A stretch of DNA of 64,000 bases from Nereocystis luetkeana (lineage: Eukaryota > Sar > Phaeophyceae > Laminariales > Laminariaceae), in the NCBI GenBank assembly GCA_031213475.1, contig JARUPZ010000014.1, positions 4,612,556 through 4,676,555 on the forward strand. Reading direction: 5' to 3'. Within the stretch, counting starts at the first letter, position 1. Every line of letters begins with the position of its first letter. The translations under genes were made by a program, and so were the position numbers. The notes under the pieces are model-generated. The model had not been told where the DNA came from. It made no database searches and saw only the letters and a list, made by a program, of their open reading frames with translations. Positions 8,948 through 19,329 of the stretch are shown piece after piece.

Positions 8948-10699
8948 TTATTCGCCGTCCAAGGGCAGATTCAACAAGAACCTACGATGAGACTTAAAAG
9001 GGGTCGCAGCAAGGGATTTCGTCAAAATATCCGCGTGCTGCTCTTCCGAAGCTACGAACTGAATGTCGATCTTCTTAGCACGAAGTAGCTCTCTGACAAA
9101 ATGAAAACGCACGTCAATATGCTTACTCCGCGCAGAACTAAGAGGGTTCTCAGCCAACGCTATGGCCCCCTGGTTATCCTCGAAAACCCGAACACATGAT
9201 CCGTTTAGCTCTGGACAAATAAACGACAACACCGCGCCCGTAAACAAAGCTTCCTTCACCCCTTCACCCAGGGCGACATACTCTGCTTCTGCTGTCGACA
9301 ACGTAACACACCTCTGCGTGCTACTTGCCCAACTGACGGCCGCACCCCCTAGAGTAATTACCGTCCCCGATACCGAGCGCCTATCGTTCGACTTACCGGC
9401 ATAATCAGCATCACTATACGCTGTCAAATCCAATCCCGAACCCCGCACAAAAGTCAATCCCATAAACCTGGTCCCATGGAGGTAAGCCATTATCTTCAAA
9501 ACTGCCTTCCAGTGCCTCTCCGTTGGGTTGTGGGAGTGGCGCGCCACAGCACGCACAGCGTTCGAGATGTCCGGCCTCGTCATGTTCGACAGCCACATCA
9601 AGCTGCCCACAGCCTCCCTATACGGCCAGTCTCCTCCAATTTCGCCCTCCTCTCTTGGACCTAGTTCCACACCGGGGGTCGCGGGGATGTCAGAGGATGA
9701 GTTAACACCAAAACGATTCATCATGCTCTCTATAAACGCCTTCTGCGTAATCTCTAATGTTCCCAACTCCCAGTCGCGTTTGAAAGCACAACCAGTATAC
9801 CAAGTCAGTTCGCCGAGGTTATTTGTGGGGAATTTCGTAACTAGCGCGGTATGGAAATCTCTGCATGTCTCGTCCGATCCTGCGATCACGATGTCATCTA
9901 CATGGACGGCCATGATCAGTTCTGCCTTGCCGTCCACAACCATGCGAAAAACACACGGGTCAGACCTACACTGCTCCATACCGTACTCTACCACGGTTTC
10001 CACCAATAATCCGGCCCACTGCCGTCCGCTCTGCTTTAGACCATACAGTGATCTGTTCAAGCGGACGATCCTTCCTGACATGTCACCACACCCACCGGGT
10101 AGTTTCATGTATATCTCGGCGTCGAGTTTCGCGCGAACAAAAGCTTGCGCGACGTCTAGATGAAAAATCTTCAGACCATATTCGTTGGCAACAGCCGCCA
10201 GAATTTTAACTGACGCTGACGAAGGAGTTGGTGCAAACGTTTGAAAGTAATCTACGTCCTGCACCTGGCTAAAACCCTTAGCCACAAGTCTGGCCTTTGT
10301 CTTTACTATCATACCCTCCTTATCCGTCTTGTAGGTGAACACCCACTTCGCGCCTACAGGTTTCCGCCCTCGTGGCGGTGTCGCGGCTTCATATGTACCG
10401 GTCGTTTTGTGACCGTCCAACTCAATTTGCATGGCCTCGTGCCACGCCGCTTTATATCGGGAACGCTCTACATCTGCTACGGACTGCGGGGGCGGTTCTA
10501 CGTCTTCCGGGAAACCACTCGGCATGCACACGCTCAACTCCCCTATATTCTCCACGGCAGGTCCTCCGGCCATCAAGGCCACTGCGTCCTCCGTCGTCCA
10601 TGACGTACGATTCAGGATACTCCCAGGCGTCGTCGACCACTCGTACGCTGCCGCAAGCAGCGCGTCTGCGGCTCCTCTGTCCATCTTTAGCTGGCTCAC
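8948..10699 (-). pseudogene. pol: Copia reverse transcriptase and RNase H
   Basis: A 583-codon reading frame, the 3' part of a Copia polyprotein. The reverse transcriptase (about residues 105-345) shows the first catalytic aspartate in LDVAQAF (D182) and the VDD pair (D268, D269). RNase H (about 425-575) shows SDAD (429-432), STAEAEY (468-474) and EDN (507-509); the usual Copia end HADILTKSL follows. All catalytic residues are present, so this domain is recently active in sequence terms. The frame is cut from the upstream integrase by a 1-base deletion near 10,880 (seen by comparison with 15,560-15,600). The listed methionine is simply the first in frame; the native protein continues upstream. 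Confidence 0.93.
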
Positions 10700-11043
10700 A
10701 GCAGGTTCACCCTCCAGGCGTTGGCTCTGACCCCGGGTCCGGCCCCGTACTGTTGGAGGGAGCCGTCCCCAGCTGCTGAGCTCGTGTGCTGGCCTGCCCG
10801 ACAGGATCGCGGGAGGGCCCTCACCGTTCCCTTGGCCGGTGTCGGAGACTGATGCTGCACCCGGGTCGCTTTTGGCCCTCCGGACGGGACCGAGGAGGCG
10901 TCCACGGCGCCCCCTTGAGACGAACCCATCGTCTCGGCTGTTTCGGCCCTCCCCCTCGGGGCCGAGGAGGCGTCCATGGCGCCCCCTTGAGACGAACCCA
11001 TCGTCTCGGGTGTTTCATCGCCGGCCTCGCCGGCGACAGGTGT
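10696..11043 (-). pseudogene. Copia integrase-RT linker with frameshift
   Basis: A serine/alanine-rich linker with two near-identical repeats (each begins MGSSQGGA). It is in frame with the integrase but separated from it by a TAG at 11,044-11,046. It loses the RT frame through a 1-base deletion near 10,880: the right-hand unit has CCTCCCTGACGGG where this one has CCTCCGGACGGG, and there the linker reads straight into the RT start. Confidence 0.8.
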
Positions 11044-11931
11044 CTAATGTCTGCGCTCCTGCATAAACGCGTCCAGGTCAAAACCCCACGTCACGTCGAG
11101 GTCGTTCAAGTGAGCCAGACCGTCGTCCAGCTCATTCACCGACCCCCCACCACCTCGGTCCGACGTGCTCACGTCGTCCGCCTCGGACCCCCCCTTTTCC
11201 GTAGACAGGGAGTCATTCGCCTGGGCAGGTACAGGTGGTGCAGGCGACACGCGTTGCCAGGTGACATTTCGCGTGATTAGCACAGTGCGTTGCCTCGTCA
11301 ATACTCGTACTGAGTCTTGGGGGTAGTTGGGTGCAGGGCCAAGGTAAAAGCACTCTTGTGTTTTCACCTGTGACTTGTTTTCCCTCTTCACCTTGCAGTA
11401 GCCAGGCTTGAGAAAAGGTAGTAATACTACCGGGGGGGGGCTACCATGCCACATCTCATGCGGCGACTTGCTCTCAGGGTTAGCTGTCGTTGCAGTGCGG
11501 TTCAAGGCGTCACACGCCCAGTGGGACGCTTCCGCCCACAATGACGCAGTGGCCGGGAGTTGCGTGCCGGGAAAAAGCTCTTTAGCCTGGATTCGGCCCG
11601 CCATTGCGGCCGTCTCGATCAAACCCAGCGCGCGCTCTGCTACTCCATTAAATTGGGGGCTGTCGGCTATCGTAAATTCCTGCTTGATCCCTCGTGATCT
11701 ACACAGGTCGCCAGACTTGTCTCCGCGGAATTCGCCACCTCCATCAGATCGGACGATTACCACAGTAGAAGGGACACCATCTGCACGAGAATCCGCAAGA
11801 AACTGCTCGAACAATTCCGTGGCGTCCGACTTGTGGCGCATGAAGTACACCCACGTATACCGTGAAAAATCGTCGCGCACTATCAGAGTATACCGCTTTC
11901 TTCCGAGAGACTCTACCACCTTAAGGTCCAC
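11044..11931 (-). pseudogene. Copia integrase core
   Basis: A 295-codon frame with the integrase catalytic core. Asp63 (RSDGGGEF) and Glu99 (NGVAERALG) are separated by 35 residues, as in the D,D35E signature. The first aspartate sits just upstream in VFVDLSGP, now in another frame because one extra T near 11,922 disrupts the join. A TAG ends the frame at 11,044. Minus strand, between protease and RT, which is the Copia gene order. Confidence 0.9.
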
Positions 11932-12778
11932 TCAAATCCACAAAAACCCTCCCAAGCTTCTTAGCTGCTCGTGTGTGTGTGGACTGCTTGATACCTTTGC
12001 GGAGACCCTTTGCCATGGAGCACCCTCTGCACTCCAGCAGCTTCCCCTCGAGGACAATCCCTTGCTGCTCCGCGGTCTTGCGGAGTAGTACCTCATGGGA
12101 GTGTCCAGCCGCGCAGTGGAAATCATTGATGTTGATCGCAGACTTGTGGGGCGGTTGCCCCGGGGCGAGTACAGCACAGGCAGTTTCCCCACAACTTCGG
12201 TCGACCCGGTAGCCGTACAGGCTGAAAAGGGTCCCACTCAGCGGAAACACGATCGAACGCTCTGACTTGAGCCTGACTACAACCCCCGTGGGGCGCCCTT
12301 CGAAAGTGTGACCGTTTTTGACGAGAGTGGGCAGGGAAAACAGGTGGTAGCGGAGATCCGGCACGTGCGCAACATTCGTAAGCAGCACTTGCACGAGACC
12401 ATTTCCGGACCGAAAGACAACGCTTATTTCACCGTAACCTTCAATTGATCGAGTGGATCCATCGGCGATTCGCAGCTCCAGGTTGCATTCTCTATAGTTG
12501 ATCATGTAGTCTGCTGAGGGCGTCATGTGAGTAGATGCACCACTATCGCATATCCATGCCTCGTCTCCTACCTGCCAACCAGGTTCCCCTTCCCCCGAAC
12601 CATCACCGTTCTTGCTTGCTTCCTCGGCCTTGAATGCTGAGGTCTGGACCGTACCTTTCTCTTGGTCGTCGTCCCTTGCCCCAACCTCGCTCGCCACCGC
12701 CATGACAGCTTCTTCTTTGGATGAGGGGCAGACATCAGCAGCGTGCCCCAGCCCGTTGCATCGACTGCAGTGGTCCAT
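11921..12778 (-). pseudogene. Copia protease and GAG-pre-integrase
   Basis: A 285-codon frame containing a CCHC zinc knuckle (C4, C7, H12, C17), an aspartic protease active site CDSGAS (D78) with the hydrophobic flanks of retropepsins, and a His/Cys GAG-pre-integrase zinc region near residues 220-268. It is in the same frame as gag upstream, separated only by a TGA at 12,854-12,856. A frameshift at about 11,922 separates it from the integrase core. Confidence 0.88.
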
Positions 12779-12853
12779 GGACGTGGGACAGGCCTCCGCA
12801 GAGTGCCCTCGTCCTTGGCATCGGCTGCATAGCTTCGCCGTGCAGTCGCTCTT

Positions 12854-14185
12854 TCAATGGCCCTTCTTGCCACACCTATGACACTTGCCCACTGGAGTAC
12901 TTCCGCTGGTGGCTTTGGCGCTGCGGCCATTGCCACCAGCAGCCGCGGCTGAACCACCACCGGCCTCGTTGGTGCCTCTTCCACCTCGTCTAGGCTGTCG
13001 TCGCCGTCCGCCTTTTTCTCTGCCATTGCCTCCACCTTGTCTGCGACCACCGCCACTGCCGCCGGCGTACATAGCATGACCTGCGTGGCCAGCGTTGGAC
13101 CCCTTCTTCCTGTTTCCAGAAAGTCGGTGATGCCGTTCTCGAACAGCCTTGATGATGTCATCACGGCCGATGCTGTCACGTGATGCCAGGTTCCGAGCCT
13201 CCACCTCGTATTCAGCAGGCAGAGCGTCAATAAAAATGGTGTACATCATATGGTCGTCTACTGACATTCCTGCTGCGCGCATTTCCGCGGCAAGATCCTC
13301 GATCCTGCCCATCTCCTCGAGCGGGTTGCTCCCCGGCGCTATCCTAAAGCCATTTAAGCGCCTCGAGAGGTCCGACTTGGCCCCCGTCGTTTGAGGGCCG
13401 TACCACGCAAGGAGAGCGTCCCACGCTTGCCTCGGCGAGGTACACCTGTGTAAAATGCTCTTGTCGCTCTTGCTTTTGAGCGCAGTCGACAGGAAATTCC
13501 ACGCCAGAGTATGCACGTGCACAATTTCGCGGCTAAACCCCCTAGCGACAAGCATCGAGTTCTCAGTGTCAAATTCCCCTACGGGAATGTACTGCGGTGG
13601 ATCTGACACGAAAGCAGACAAGAAACCAACTCCTTTGGCGTAATACCTAGCGTCTCTTGTCCAGGAGTTGAACTCAGGCTTCAGCCCACTAAACGATGGC
13701 ACAGGAGTATGTTTAAATGCCAAATGACGCGAGAGAGGTAGATCAAATCCACCATCCAACTCACCGCCAGGGTATGCACCCCATTCTCCAGTCCTCCCAG
13801 GCTGGTCTGGCTGACCCCTCGGTGGGCCAACCTCGACAGGCAACGCAGTTCTTCCGCTTCCAGTCATTCCCAAATCTGGCGAGGCGCCCTCACGCAAATT
13901 TGTCTGATGTTCTGCTGCAATATCCCGTGCCATGCCTACAGCAGCAGCAGGGGTTTCTCTTACAGCAGCGGGCACTATCCCACGCGGGATTTGCCCAACA
14001 GCAGCGCTTCCCTCAGCGCTGCCGGACCCCGATCGCCCGTTGTTCCTCGTGAACTCGGCCATCATTTTCCTCATGGCGTTCATCATCGACGCCTGACTGT
14101 GCTCAATCGCCAGCTCTACCTCGCGCCTCAGATCTTGCTCACCCGGAGAATCGTGCTTCATGTGAGCCGACCTCTCCGAAGGCAT
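12854..14185 (-). pseudogene. gag: Copia gag with in-frame stop in zinc knuckle
   Basis: A 443-codon frame starting 44 bp inside the 5' LTR boundary. It has a Copia-type capsid region at about residues 150-330, a Gly/Arg-rich basic stretch at about 355-420, then a CCHC knuckle (CHRCGKKGH) interrupted by TGA right after its histidine. Beyond the stop the same frame resumes with KSDC and two further knuckles. The right-hand unit has arginine (AGG) there, so the stop is most likely a mutation and not programmed readthrough. Confidence 0.88.
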
Positions 14186-14188
14186 CTT

Positions 14189-14229
14189 GGCTTCTGGTAC
14201 CAGACCTCAAACGTTCAAGCACACTAGTG
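14189..14229 (-). promoter_or_regulatory. Possible displaced primer-binding site
   Basis: On the minus strand the sequence between the 5' LTR and gag contains TCTGGTACCAGAAGCC, similar to the initiator-Met primer site used by many Copia elements, but about 24 nt from the LTR and not adjacent to it. The same arrangement is kept beside LTR 3 (about 16,600-16,639). No TGG directly abuts the LTR. Confidence 0.3.
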
Positions 14230-14487
14230 TGTTCGTAGAGTCCAAACCTGGATGCCCTGACCACTACGTGGTCTGATGAGATTCTTTATAGTCGTTGCAT
14301 TAGAGGACAGAGGAGGAGAGAGAGAGAGGAGCCTAGCTCGTAGCTCGGAGCGGAGAACGGAGAGCGGAGAACGGAGTGCTCGAACTCTCCTCATGAACAC
14401 ACGGCAAAATTCACAATAACGCCTGGGAAGATATACGCAACCCTCTACAACTTGTAACCGTCGCTGCTGGAACGATCCAAACGAACA
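14230..14487 (-). repeat. LTR 2 (middle LTR)
   Basis: 258 bp; it serves as 5' LTR of the left unit and 3' LTR of the right unit. Its plus-strand right edge joins directly to an inverted pol fragment with no polypurine tract. Confidence 0.9.
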
Positions 14488-15136
14488 CGGACGAGACATG
14501 CAGAGATTTCCATGGCGCGCTAGTTACGAAATTCCCCACAAATAACCTCGGCGAACTGACTTGGTATACTGGTTGTGCTTTCAAACGCGACTGGGAGTTG
14601 GGAACATTGGAGATTACGCAGAAGGCGTTTATAGAGAGCATGATGAATCGTTTTGGTGTTAACTCATCCTCTGACATCCCTGCGACCCCCGGTGTGGAAC
14701 TAGGTCCAAGAGAGGAGGGCGAAATTGGAGGAGACTGGCCGTACAGGGAGGCTGTGGGCAGCTTGATGTGGCTGTCGACCATGACGAGGCCGGACATCTC
14801 GAACGCTGTGCGTGCTGTGGCGCGCCACTCCCACAACCCAACGGAGAGGCACTGGAAGGTAGTTTTGAAGATAATGGCTCACCTCCATGGGACCAGGTTT
14901 ATGGGATTGACTTTTGTGCGGGGTTCGGGATTGGATTTGACAGCGTATAGTGATGCTGATTATGCCGGTAAGTCGAACGATAGGTACTCGGTATCGGGGA
15001 CGGTAATTACTCTAGGGGGTGCGGCCGTCAGTTGGGCAAGTAGCACGCAGAGGTGTGTTACGTTGTCGACAGCAGAAGCAGAGTATGTCGCCCTGGGTGA
15101 AGGGGTGAAGGAAGCTTTGTTTACGGGCGCGGTGTT
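14488..15136 (+). pseudogene. Inverted Copia RT/RNase H fragment
   Basis: This 649-bp piece is the reverse complement of about 9,227-9,876 and lies opposite to the rest of the element. Translated on the plus strand it keeps the C-terminal RT and the first RNase H motifs (SDAD, STAEAEY) without stops. It begins at the base after LTR 2 and ends at a junction with minus-strand pol (equivalent to 10,440) that has a few filler bases (CGA). This could be a template-switch or self-priming product of reverse transcription. Confidence 0.88.
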
Positions 15137-15139
15137 GCG

Positions 15140-16597
15140 ATGCCACGCCGCTTTATATCGGGAACGCTCTACATCTGCTACGGACTGCGGGGGCGGTTCT
15201 ACGTCTTCCGGGAAACCACTCGGCATGCCCACGCTCAACTCCCCTATATTCTCCACGGCAGGTCATCCGGCCATCAAGGCCACTGCGTCCTCCGTCGTCC
15301 ATGACGTACGATTCAGGATACTCCCAGGCGTCGTCCACCACTCGTACGCTGCCGCAAGCAGCGCGTCTGCGGCTCCTCTGTCCATCTTTAGCTGGCTCAC
15401 AGCAGGTTCACCCTCCAGGCGTTGGCTCTGACCCCGGGTCCGGCCCCGTACTGTTGGAGGGAGCCGTCCCCAGCTGCTGAGCTCGTGTGCTGGCCTGCCC
15501 GACAGGATCGCGGGAGGGCCCCCACCGTTCCCTTGGCCGGTGTCGGAGACTGATGCTGCACCCGGGTCGCTTTCGGCCCTCCCTGACGGGACCGAGGAGG
15601 CGTCCACGGCGCCCCCTTGAGACGAACCCATCGTCTCGGGTGTTTCGGTCCCCCCCCTCGGGGCCGAGGAGGCGTCCATGGTGCCCCCTTGAGACGAACC
15701 CATCGTCTCGGGTGTTTCGTCGCCAGCCTCGCCGTGACAGCTTCTTCTTTCGACGTGGGGCAGACATCAGCAGCGTGCCCCCGTCCGTTGCATCCATTGC
15801 ACAGCTTCACCGTGCAGTTCGCAACCCTGTGGCCCTTCTTGCCACATTTGAAGCACCTCCCTGCGAAGGTGCTACCTTCGGCGGTGTTGGCACTGTTGCC
15901 ATTGCCACCGGCAGTCGCGGTCGAGTCACCACTGGACTCACCTCTGAGGTATGGACCTCTCTCTCCAGCCCTCCCAGGCTGGTCTGGCTGACCCCTCCGT
16001 GGGCCAACCTCGACAGACAAACGCAGTTTCGCCGCGTCCCGTCGCTGCGAAATTACGCAGAGCATTATCCCGCAAAAACGTATCATTTCCTGCTGTAGTG
16101 TCTCGTACAGCAGTGGGTACTGCCCCTCGTGGGCTCTCCCCTACAGCAGCGGTACCCTCAGCGCGGCCGGACTCCGATCGACCAATGCCTGCTTCAACAG
16201 CAGCAGTAGTGTCTCGTACAGCAGTGGGTACTGCCCCTTGTGGGCTCTCCCCTACAGCAGCGCTACCGTCAGCGCTGCCGGACTCCGATCGACCAATGCC
16301 TTCTTCAACAGCAGCATTAGTCTCTCGTACTTCAGCAGTGGGTACTGCCTCTCGTGGGCTTTCCCCTACGGCAGTGGTTCCCACCTCTGCTGGGCTCTCT
16401 CTTCCAGCAACGCTGCCTTCAGCGCCGCCTGGCTCCGATCGGCCGTTGTTCCTCATGAACTCGGTCATCATGCTCCTCATGGTACATATCACCAATGCCT
16501 CGCTGTGCTCCAACGCCAGCTTGACCTCGCGTCGAAGCTTTTGAACTTCACTCGAAGAATAGTGCTCCACGCGAGCCGACCTCTCCGAAGACATCAT
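15140..16597 (-). pseudogene. Deleted Copia gag-pol derivative
   Basis: The minus-strand coding remnant of the right-hand unit. Gag (219-codon frame from 16,597) lacks the capsid core. A zinc-knuckle segment with two CCHC motifs (CFKCGKKGHRVANC; CNGCNGRGHAADVC) follows in a 229-codon frame (15,397-16,086). The sequence then jumps near 15,735 from a position equivalent to about 12,700 straight to the linker equivalent to about 11,030, removing protease and integrase. The linker reads intact into the RT N-terminus in the frame 15,263-15,703. Gag carries three tandem ~111-bp units. As built it could only move in trans. Confidence 0.85.
16090..16420 (-). repeat. Three ~111-bp tandem repeats in gag
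   Basis: Repeats start near 16,098, 16,209 and 16,321 (shared GTCTCGTACAGCAGTGGG). Each encodes about 37 residues with a GRSESG core. The left unit has one copy. Confidence 0.8.
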
Positions 16598-16639
16598 TGG
16601 CTTCCGGTACCAGACCTCAAACGTTCAAGCACACTAGTG

Positions 16640-16893
16640 TGTTCGTAGAGTCCAAGCCTGGATGCCCTGACCACCACGTGGTCTGATGAGATTCTTTATA
16701 GTCGTTGTATTAGAGGACAGAGGAGGAGAGAGAGAGAGCGGAGCCTAGCTCGGAGCGGAGAACGGAGAGTGGAGAACGGAGTGCTCAAACTCTCCTCATG
16801 AACACACGGGCAAAATTCACAATAACGCCTGCGAAGATATACGCAACCCTCTACAACTTGTAACCGTCGCTGCTAGAACGATCCAAACGAACA
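16640..16893 (-). repeat. LTR 3 (outer 5' LTR)
   Basis: 254 bp. It is followed by GACTA (16,894-16,898), which repeats the bases before LTR 1. Confidence 0.9.
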
Positions 16894-17370
16894 GACTAAG
16901 ACCTTAACAAGGCGCTGGGGACAACTTTGCCCAACCCCCATAGACCATCGCCGAATCGCCTTCCAGCTCCGAGAAGCCGCCCTGACCGTTGGCGCTCCTG
17001 TAAGCTCGTTTTCACCCAGCGTATAAGGATTACCCTGGGCTGGGTAATCGATCGGTCGTTTACCCCTATAGCTCAATAGGTAACACCTTCACACGAGCGC
17101 GTATTTGGAGATCTTGTCGCCCGAGAATGTCCACGTGGAATATGAAAAACACAAATGTTGTTGGTCAATTACGCGCCGGCCACAACTTAACTTGCAGTTA
17201 CTATATACGGGGGACCATAGTTAATAGCACCTATGGTAATACATAAAAACCTATATGTTTAACATGTTTTACTAACTATATTTGGTCCTATGAACTATGG
17301 TCCCCCGCAACATTGTTATCCTGCGGACAAGTGGTAGGCAACGGGTAAACACATGTTGGCATACGATTCA
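16894..17370 (+). repeat. Target repeat and array remnant right of the Copia insertion
   Basis: Begins with the continuation of the interrupted target (AAGACCTTAACAAGG). It carries an A-box-like TAGCTCAATAGG at about 17,060 in a block that also occurs inverted at 1,905-1,975, and then a unit of the 7.5-8.0 kb array (17,090-17,360) split by a MITE. Confidence 0.65.
17205..17310. mobile_element. TTACGGGGG-family MITE, copy 5
   Basis: Ends ATACGGGGGACC and GGTCCCCCGCAA; left flank TA, right flank CA (mutated TA). It interrupts the tandem unit whose intact form is seen at about 7,915-7,945. Confidence 0.8.
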
Positions 17371-17657
17371 AGCGAGATTATTGATGAGAGGCTTCTGCTT
17401 TGTGGCCCCTGAGAAGCTCACCATACACTGGTGATTCGTTTTTTTCGGTGACCGTGGGTGTATCGTATGGCTCATGGTCCTCGCCCATTGGGGGTTTTGA
17501 GGAGGTGTACTTGCTCACATTCATTCATGCTTACACGGTGCCACCACAACAATAAACCAAAGTTTCAATTGTACTTCTCTGGATACACGAGAATCGCGCA
17601 AACATAACCTACAACAGAAGCCCAGACCATGCATCCTACCCACCAGGCCGTGCCCGG

Positions 17658-18107
17658 CTACGGTGCATCCTGCCGGTTCAGGCGTTGGTCCTCTGACCTG
17701 CGTACCGCAGCATCTACCACCGAGCCCAAGAAAACAACATCTACCCGCCCGAACAAGTCAAATACGCGAATGGTGGGCTTCAAGCAAAAGCATCGCCCGC
17801 AGAGCCAAAGCGACGTGTGGCAGGAGTCGATAGTCCCTACCGGGTGTTGTTCGAGATGAGTAACAACCTCTCGAGCGTTTTCCGGTGGATGCCTTCGTTT
17901 TAGAGCTCGTTGATCACCCTCAAGGCGAAGGTGAAGTTCGGAAACGCCATTGTGTTGATCGACCGCAAAGTAGACCGTCTTTTGGGCATGGTCTTGCTCA
18001 TGGGAATTGAGATTCACCCCTGCGATCTCCGAGCTTTTTGAGAGGCCGCTGTGGTCACGCGTACACTGAGGATTATGATTTTTTTTCATGGGGGCCATCT
18101 GGCCCAA
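17658..18107 (-). CDS. Hypothetical ORF, 149 codons
   Basis: An uninterrupted minus-strand frame of mixed composition (no low-complexity bias) but with no motif I recognise. Plus-strand frames overlap it at 17,629-17,859. It may be an exon, a TE fragment or chance. No splice sites, signal peptide or membrane segment are evident. Confidence 0.2.
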   Translation of the reverse strand: MGQMAPMKKNHNPQCTRDHSGLSKSSEIAGVNLNSHEQDHAQKTVYFAVDQHNGVSELHLRLEGDQRALKRRHPPENAREVVTHLEQHPVGTIDSCHTSLWLCGRCFCLKPTIRVFDLFGRVDVVFLGSVVDAAVRRSEDQRLNRQDAP

Positions 18108-18339
18108 AACATTATCCCGGATGTACGGCCTAGGTACGGGTAAGTAAGGGCGAGGTCCTTCCCCGGGTACCGCGACGTCGGAGTCATCGAAGGTGGGGTC
18201 GTGGAAAATCGCATCGTATCCGGCGACCTTGTCGTCGTTATTTCCATTGAATTATCCGCATTTATTTCATAATGGAGTATCTTTTATTCTGAAGTCCGAA
18301 AGTATCCTGTCTCGCCGGCTGAGGGGGATACTTCGGGCA

Positions 18340-18560
18340 CAGGCACTCACTTTACACATTTGCATTGCTGCTCGGTATGCTGTTGTGTACACAGCACTTG
18401 CGGTCCATGCCAGTATTGAAGCCGTGCTTGCCTCTCATGTGGCTCGCGCTCACCCACCGCTCGCACGTAGCGGATTGAGGACAAAGCTTCCTCCTTTGCC
18501 TGCAGACTTCTTGCTTTTGGTAGCACTGGCTGCACCTTTCCAGATACACACGTACGTGAA
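18340..18560 (-). CDS. Possible cysteine-rich exon
   Basis: One minus-strand frame reads CSQCYQKQEVC followed by further cysteines (CPQSATC, then KCC). The first half has the C-X2-C-X6-C spacing of zinc-binding Cys clusters, but the second half does not complete a known pattern. The frame is closed by a TAG upstream and a TAA downstream. Weak call. Confidence 0.2.
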
Positions 18561-18771
18561 GTTTTACCTCCGCTTTGTGCTGCTAGCAGATCCCCCACCC
18601 GCAACAGTCTGCCTGCCATGTTCGTCTTGATTGGGCACTTCGCTCGCGCGTTGGCTCCGAAACTGCAGCAGCAGCAGCGGATTCCCCAGCTCCACCAGCT
18701 TCATCACCGAGTCCGCCGGTTACACCGTCAAGGTGATGGTTGCTTCGCCCGCTCCCTAATGCTGTCGCTGG

Positions 18772-18872
18772 TGGTAGTGGTGGTGGTGGTGTTGGTGTTG
18801 GTGGTGGTGGTGGTTGTGATGGTGGTGGTTGTGGTGGTTATGGTGGTGGCGGTGGTGGTGGGGGTGCATCTG
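18772..18872 (+). repeat. GGT-rich triplet repeat
   Basis: About 100 bp of GGT/GTT triplets with scattered changes. Valine- and glycine-rich ORFs across it are artefacts. Confidence 0.75.
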
Positions 18873-19329
18873 TGCCGTCCATACTATTTATGGTTTTGCC
18901 CCCAGTTGTTCTGCTGTTTGTTGCGGCCGCGCCCAATGAAGCGAAATACTTTCCGTACAGAGTACTACCACCAGTGCTACGAGTACAGCTAGCAGTACGA
19001 ATTTGAAAATCGAAGAAACACGATCTGTTGTGACATGTTGTCCAGCCGCCGGTAGATCAGAACGCAAAATGGTAGATCTGCATGTGTCTACCTACATCAT
19101 TTTTCATTCCCCGATTATTAATCTTTATCCAGTATAATAATTCAGGTTTCTCGTATAGGCTACTGAAGATGACGCGTCATCCCTATCAATGTGTCTCTAG
19201 TCTCGGGGTTTCGTTACAAAGAAGCGGAATGGGAGGCCAAACGCCAACAGACCACTATTAACAACAAAAAAACGAGCCAATCAGCGGGCATCGGGCCCAG
19301 CAATGGGACATTAATTAGGCCCTATATAG

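Larger units (their letters stand above)
8376..16893 (-). mobile_element. Composite three-LTR Copia insertion
   Basis: Three similar LTRs (8376-8633, 14230-14487, 16640-16893) bound two internal regions. The outer flanks carry the same 5-bp target duplication, GACTA (8371-8375 and 16894-16898); the middle LTR has no matching duplication. The whole 8.5 kb therefore behaves as one insertion. The left unit is a nearly complete minus-strand Copia with gag, protease, integrase, RT and RNase H in the Copia order. The right unit is a deleted derivative that also holds an inverted pol piece. Both are non-functional as they stand. The order suggests recombination between LTRs of an autonomous and a defective element, or integration of a tandem intermediate. 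Confidence 0.9.

Noticed and set aside
9476..10779. Plus-strand ORFs across the pol region
   Set aside because: Antisense shadows of the minus-strand Copia frame, which carries the RT and RNase H motifs.
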